Shown: in pieces, positions 20,234 through 24,503 of the stretch
Layout of the letters: each line of letters opens with the position of its first letter
How positions within the stretch are numbered: the stretch's first letter is position 1
Assembly: GCA_946803715.1 (NCBI GenBank)
Contig: CAMPET010000262.1
Location: 75,113 to 99,615 of the forward strand
Source: Beroe ovata
Taxonomy: Eukaryota > Ctenophora > Nuda > Beroida > Beroidae
DNA: 24,503 bases
Direction: 5' to 3'
Notes under the pieces: model-generated
Database searches by the model: none
The model's input: only the letters and a program-made list of their open reading frames with translations
What the model was told of the DNA's origin: nothing
Translations under genes and position numbers: made by a program

Positions 20234-21060
20234 ACGGCAAAGTTCAGGACCTACCTATTTCATCAACCTTCTGAATGTTGGTATCTTGGCGTCCCTTGGA
20301 ACATGGTGAAAAATACACAGCAATTTATATGCGAGGATGTAACGTGTTTTTGGATCACGTGACCTTAGATCTAATCTGATAATCGACGTTTTAATTTCGT
20401 CTACACAATTATATTAGGTTTGGTAGAGATGTGGCCAAAAGCTGTTTTTCTTTGCGCTCAGAGTCCATACAAGACATACGTCATGCAACTTAGTGAAATA
20501 ACGTTCAAAACGAAATAAAATGTGGGGGTTTGGGGGCGCGTCCCCCATAAGCCAGACACTTGCTGTTGAAGAAACAAACTTTGTCATACAATTTCATGTT
20601 CTAATTCCAAAATTCTGGGCTTACAGTTTCTTATAGAAAAAGTGAGTGCAGTCAAGCATTTGATTGATATATAGATACACAAAACAATTCGTAAGCAGTA
20701 AGCAATATAGAGGCGATCACTAATCATGACCAACTGCAGGTTCTATTCAATAATTAACCTATTTGCTTACATCCGCATACTATGGTCGGGTCCCTATAGT
20801 CACGTAAACTCGATAGATTAATGCATGACATGTAGTCTTATAAAAACATGACAAACATGGATTACCATTTGTTACTTTGTTAAGGGAAACTTAAGAGTGT
20901 TGCCTCATCACACCTTATCTAATTAAGCCCTATCCACTAAATCACTTATGTAAACAATTGCCCCAATATGAAGTTTATAGAAAGAGATCCTATCCGGACC
21001 AAATTAAGCAACAAATGACGTAGAACAAACATTGAAATTATGAACTTAGGTCTGAAGAGC

Positions 21061-21150
21061 AGTAGGGTCAAAGTATATTCTGGCCCTACCACTCTGAAAT
21101 GCACTAGGGCCATGGCCCTACTGGCCCAGCCGCTTCCTCCATCCCTGCTG
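21061..21150. repeat. GGCCCTA-rich palindromic patch, possible repeat fragment
   Basis: Contains GGCCCTACC, then the perfect palindrome GGGCCATGGCCC near 21109, then CTACTGGCCC. The composition differs sharply from the AT-rich flanks, suggesting a transposon or SINE fragment, but no terminal repeats or flanking duplication can be defined. Confidence 0.4.
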
Positions 21151-21842
21151 TGAATCAGCTACCTAACTGAGTTAGTATTGAGTATTGGGTGTGTGGTGCG
21201 CTAACAGTAACTAGCGGCCGCTTCCGGGAGAATATGAGGAGACTTTCCGACAGATACTCCAGACATCTGCCATTAACATTTAACAGTCCCTTGCCCCCCA
21301 GAAAGGGTTGTGATTTTGAATTAATATAGAAACTAGAAAGAATGGGGAGAAAAAAAGAGACCTCGGTTTCTTCAATCTTGATTGTCAATTTATAACAAAC
21401 AACAGAGATTAAATAAAGTAAAGCTGTTCAGTGTTCATATACTAAAGTACTAAGAACTTGTAATCGTTCGCAAAGCCAAACTGGTGACCCTATTTGATCA
21501 CACCTATTACGTTAGTCTACCTAAAAGCTTTCTTCGACTTAAAATCAAGGCACAACTTATTGAAGAATCTAAAAGTATTCATACATAATGCAGTTACCAG
21601 AAGTCTTTCTAACCGTAATAAAATAGAGACATTATTTACAGTTAATGTAGTTACTTAGAACGGGCGTCTTTAAAATAATAAAAATTATTTACAGAGTATT
21701 CAAGTCGTTAAAAAGTTTGCAACCATAGATCAGATAAAATATAGAGCGCATCGTGTCATTATAAATCCGGCACACTGTTCCTGAAAACTGCACTCTGTGA
21801 CCCGAGTCCTTGATATTATAGACTATAAATTTAAAACACGTT

Positions 21843-23120
21843 CTATACGGTCGTTGTTCCATCCAGTGATTGTCGGCGCGGTCTAGGCGGCACCAGGGGC
21901 GGCGAAGTCGACGGCGAGGAGCCTGCTTGTGGCGATCTGGGGACGAAGGCTTTTACCGGCTGACTCGGCACGCCACAGTCCGTCTGAGATCGTGACTGCT
22001 CAAACTTCCTCCTAAACGATGTCTGTAGGGCTGAGAGAGAGATAGGTTGTCATGAGTAATGCATAACATATCATCACACTGGACTGGGGTGATGGGGGAC
22101 AATTACCAGCATTGAGCTCCACTTTGTCAACCCGGGGCGGGACTGGGGGAGGCAGGTGGTGGCCGGCATGCTCAGCTCCCTCTGGCCGGAGACGACCGTT
22201 AGAGCCCGCATGGGATCGGACCTCCACTTCCGCAGTGTCCATTGTCGGCGGAGAGTTACTGCTCTCGGCTGCAGTAGCAGTGAGAACGTGCCGCTGGGGT
22301 GGGCTTACACTCTCCATTGACGTACTCTTCCGTAGAGCATGCTCATTCTCACCCTTAAATATTACGTTAAATCAATTTCACGTTGAATCTCCAATACGTA
22401 TATCTCATTTTCTGATCAGAACACAGCCAAATCCACAGTGCTATTATAGTTCATATGCTCCCACTGACCGTCTGTGAGGGAGGTTTAGCGACAGGAGGCG
22501 GACTTCTTGTCACATCAGTCAAGTCAGGAAGTGACCGCCTTTGCAGATTGGAGGTAAAAGTGGTGGGAGAGGGGGGTTCGCATGCGTGTGAGTATTGACG
22601 TAACTTGACCTACACAGGATACGTCATGATGTCATCAAAATAATGAAGCAGGTGACGTCAAAGCACAATAATTGGGAATAATTGTTATACGACATGATTT
22701 CATCTCTAACCTCATCGAGATTTTTCATTTCTGACAGGTAAAGGGCGACTTTTCTCTGCATCAGACCCTTGTCATAGAGCTTCTTCACGTTGTTAGATGA
22801 TGCAAGCGTATTGCTTTCCTGAGCAATAATATGTGAGTATTAGTGAATATCACTAGGTACAATGCAAACATGGAACGCGTGGATTGTGAAATGAACTCTA
22901 CCATCAAGGGAAACACTAAAATTTCCATCTGAATCAAAATATGCCGTCATACCTACCTTTCGTCTAATCCTAGCAGAGGATCCGGTCTCCCCGCCCAAAT
23001 TGAACATGGTCCTACAGTTGTAGTCCATACTGCAGTACTTCTCAATGTTCTGTATCTCGCGTGATACCATTCTCATCTTCTCAAAGTTGATAAGACCCCC
23101 TTCCACCTTCGTGTCTATAC
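21843..23120 (-). CDS. RAPGEF2/RAPGEF6: Rap guanine-nucleotide exchange factor (PDZ-GEF type), 3' exons, partial
   Basis: C-terminal part of an exchange factor that activates Rap GTPases at the membrane. Exons: 23120-22957, 22818-22691, 22538-22469, 22353-22107 and 22030-21843 (about 264 aa). The first encodes VEGGLINFEKMRMVSREIQ, the end of the RasGEF (CDC25) domain, very like LVNFEKMRMIA of RAPGEF2; the second encodes NNVKKLYDKGLMQRKVALYL, like KKLYEDAQMARKV. The tail is disordered, with proline motifs PPPVPPR and PPLVPPRPRR (PxxPxR type, SH3 ligands), and ends GTTTV, a class I PDZ ligand; RAPGEF2 also ends in one (SAV). The exon-2 donor is placed at 22691 (GTATAA) because only that end keeps phase; a nicer donor at 22711 (GAG|GTTAGA) would shift frame. 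Upstream exons are not in the window. Confidence 0.87.
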
Positions 23121-23849
23121 CTGACAGGGTATGTTAGTTACGACGGCCGACAGTTGCGAAAACCTAGAATATGTGATGGTTAGGTGCCGGTTTGATTTGA
23201 TCGGAAATTATAATTAACCCTATGATATAAATTTAGCAACAAATAACTTTTCCCCTTTTTACACACTAAAAGAAGGGTTTCACAAAGCTGAAATAAATGA
23301 ATAAAAGAGGTCAACAGATAATTGGTAATGGGATTGTAATGAAATGGGATTAATCCGGGCGAATCATATACCTAATCAATCCAATTAAGTCTGATCAACC
23401 CGATTAACAAGCATACGAAATAGCCAAATATGTCGCTTATGAGAGGCATCATACCATGTTATACGAAAATGATTATAGTTCAATCGTCTCTTTCATTCAG
23501 ACATGATTCAGACAGAATATAACACCAATTATTGTCACAGAGATGAAGGTTAACAATTATAATACTCTCCGGGCATTATATCCGCTAATAATGCACGCTC
23601 TCTATTTCTGATAATAGTGCTCGCAGTGCAGGATTATAGCAGCTAATACCATCGTTGTTTTGACTGCTCTCTCTCCGGGACAGACTACATATCTGTTTTA
23701 TATTTCACAGGGAGAATATTATAACACATAATACCTTCTGGCTGTTTTCGTGATACGTGCTCGCCCTCACTGCGTTCGTGCATTATCGCACGTATCCCTC
23801 ACGCCAGAAGGTATTATTTGATTATAAACCGTTACCTAGGTGGATGAAC
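23121..23849 (-). other. RAPGEF intron or contig end, upstream of exon at 22957-23120
   Basis: AT-rich, with no recognised exon. It holds an 88-bp foldback element (23729-23816) close to the n at 23850. Confidence 0.7.
23729..23816. mobile_element. 88-bp foldback element with 14-bp terminal inverted repeats
   Basis: Perfect terminal inverted repeats TAATACCTTCTGGC and GCCAGAAGGTATTA, plus inner arms GATACGTGC (23752-23760) and GCACGTATC (23788-23796) around a CG-containing loop. The size and symmetry fit a MITE or foldback element. It is unrelated in sequence to the MITEs at 7431-8389, and no target duplication is clear beyond TA. Confidence 0.7.
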
Positions 23850-23850
23850 N

Positions 23851-24503
23851 CGTTCTATACGGTCGTTGTTCCATCCAGTGATTGTCGGCGCGGTCTAGGC
23901 GGCACGAGGGGCGGCGAAGTCGACGGCGAGGAGCCTGCTTGTGGCGATCTGGGGACGAAGGCTTTTACCGGCTGACTCGGCACGCCACAGTCCGTCTGAG
24001 ATCGTGACTGCTCCAACTTCCTCCTAAACGATGTCTGTAGGGCTGAGAGAGAGAGGTTGTGATGAGTAATGTATAATACAACATCACACTGGACTGGGGT
24101 GGTGGTGGGGGACAATTACCAGCATTGAGCTCCACTTTGTCAACCCGGGGCGGGACTGGGGGAGGCAGGTGGAGGCCGGCATGCTCCGCACCCTCTGGCC
24201 GGAGACGACCGTTAGAGCCCGCGCGGGATCGGACCTCCACTTCCGCAGCGTCCATTATCGGCGGGGAGTTGCTGCTCTCGGCTGCAGTAGCAGTGTGAGC
24301 GTACCGCTGGGGTGGGTTTACACTCTCCATTGACGTACTCTTCCGTAGAGCATGCTCATTCTCACCCTGAAATATTACGTTAGATCAATTTCACGTTGAA
24401 ACTCCAATACGTATTTTACATTTTCTGATCAGAACACAGCCAAATCCACATTACTATTATAGTTCATGTTCCCACTGACCGTCTGTGAGGGAGGTTTAGC
24501 GAC
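23851..24503 (-). CDS. RAPGEF2/RAPGEF6: Second copy of the RAPGEF2/6 terminal exons, partial
   Basis: Exons 24366-24120 and 24042-23855 have the same lengths (247 and 188 nt) and junctions as 22353-22107 and 22030-21843; a third exon is cut by the window edge (24503-24480). Relative to the first copy there are about eight amino-acid changes in the ~70-residue MESV...LNA segment (SV to NP-side changes, HVL to YAH, TMDT to IMDA, SHAG to SRAG, HHL to LHL) and FEQS to LEQS in the last exon. The C-terminus GTTTV is unchanged. The copy starts on the base after the n at 23850, five bases past the stop codon. Confidence 0.87.

Larger units (their letters stand above)
19686..21842. other. Non-coding region between the RgpF-WbsX gene and the RAPGEF gene
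   Basis: 2.16 kb containing the upstream region of the RgpF-WbsX gene and the 3' flank of RAPGEF2/6. It includes the 24-bp minisatellite at 20042-20233, a G/C-tract hairpin at ~20524-20546 (GGGGG...GGGGGCGCGTCCCCC) and a GGCCCTA-rich dispersed-repeat-like patch at ~21061-21150. I recognise no gene; open frames across the minisatellite arise because its period is a multiple of three. Confidence 0.75.
21839..24503. repeat. Direct duplication, copies ~21839-22492 and 23851-24503 (window edge)
   Basis: The copies start at CGTTCTATACGGTCGTTG and align to the right edge of the window with an offset of about 2011 bp, with substitutions and small indels in exons and introns. The second starts immediately after an n. 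A contig overlap of ~2.0 kb would produce this arrangement; only the first ~650 bp of the second copy can be seen. Confidence 0.93.

Noticed and set aside
20022-20309. Open frames on both strands with repeated Thr-Pro-Val-Asp or Arg-Leu-Val-Ser units
   Set aside because: They are translations of a 24-bp minisatellite whose period is a multiple of three; no start context, no splice logic, no recognised family.
1-24503. tRNA, rRNA, viral or retrotransposon coding genes
   Set aside because: I looked for cloverleaf boxes, reverse transcriptase, integrase and capsid motifs on both strands and found none I could support.

Overview
The window is animal nuclear DNA. Genes are split by GT-AG introns, many of them short (68-108 bp), and the proteins recognised are metazoan: beta-TrCP, NUP153, a PDZ-GEF (RAPGEF2/6) and mitochondrial bL36. 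Compact introns, many small repeats, apparent high heterozygosity and an intronless gene of bacterial-type polysaccharide enzymes suggest an early-branching animal, perhaps a sponge. The species is an inference; nothing in the sequence names it.

Layout, left to right. (1) 1-6957, minus strand: the 5' half of a beta-TrCP (BTRC/FBXW11) gene, with N-terminus, dimerisation region, F-box, linker and the first WD repeats in six coding exons; the remaining WD repeats lie beyond the left edge. The sixth exon is present twice, in a ~1.38 kb direct duplication whose junction is the single n at 1523. (2) 6958-8979: intergenic, holding four copies of a ~110 bp MITE. (3) 8980-9399, plus: mitochondrial ribosomal protein bL36m with a long C-terminal tail. 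(4) 9631-16832, plus: a complete 12-exon NUP153 nucleoporin, about 1424 aa, with seven RanBP2-type zinc fingers and about thirty FG motifs. (5) 17523-19685, minus: a single-exon 720-aa membrane-anchored protein with an RgpF-like domain followed by a WbsX-like domain, convergent with NUP153. (6) 19686-21842: non-coding, with a 24-bp minisatellite. (7) 21843-23120, minus: the last five exons of a RAPGEF2/6-like Rap guanine-nucleotide exchange factor, ending in a PDZ-binding C-terminus. (8) 23851-24503, minus: a second copy of the last exons of that gene, starting directly after the n at 23850.

The two single n characters each sit exactly on a duplication junction. The simplest reading is that they are contig joins where overlapping, divergent haplotypes were laid end to end, so the duplicated exons should not be taken as biology without read support. 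The most interesting biological signals are the RgpF-WbsX fusion gene, the expanded zinc-finger array of NUP153, a triplicated in-frame splice donor in beta-TrCP, and the MITE family with clear target-site duplications. The genes do not form a functional unit; they are ordinary animal neighbours.
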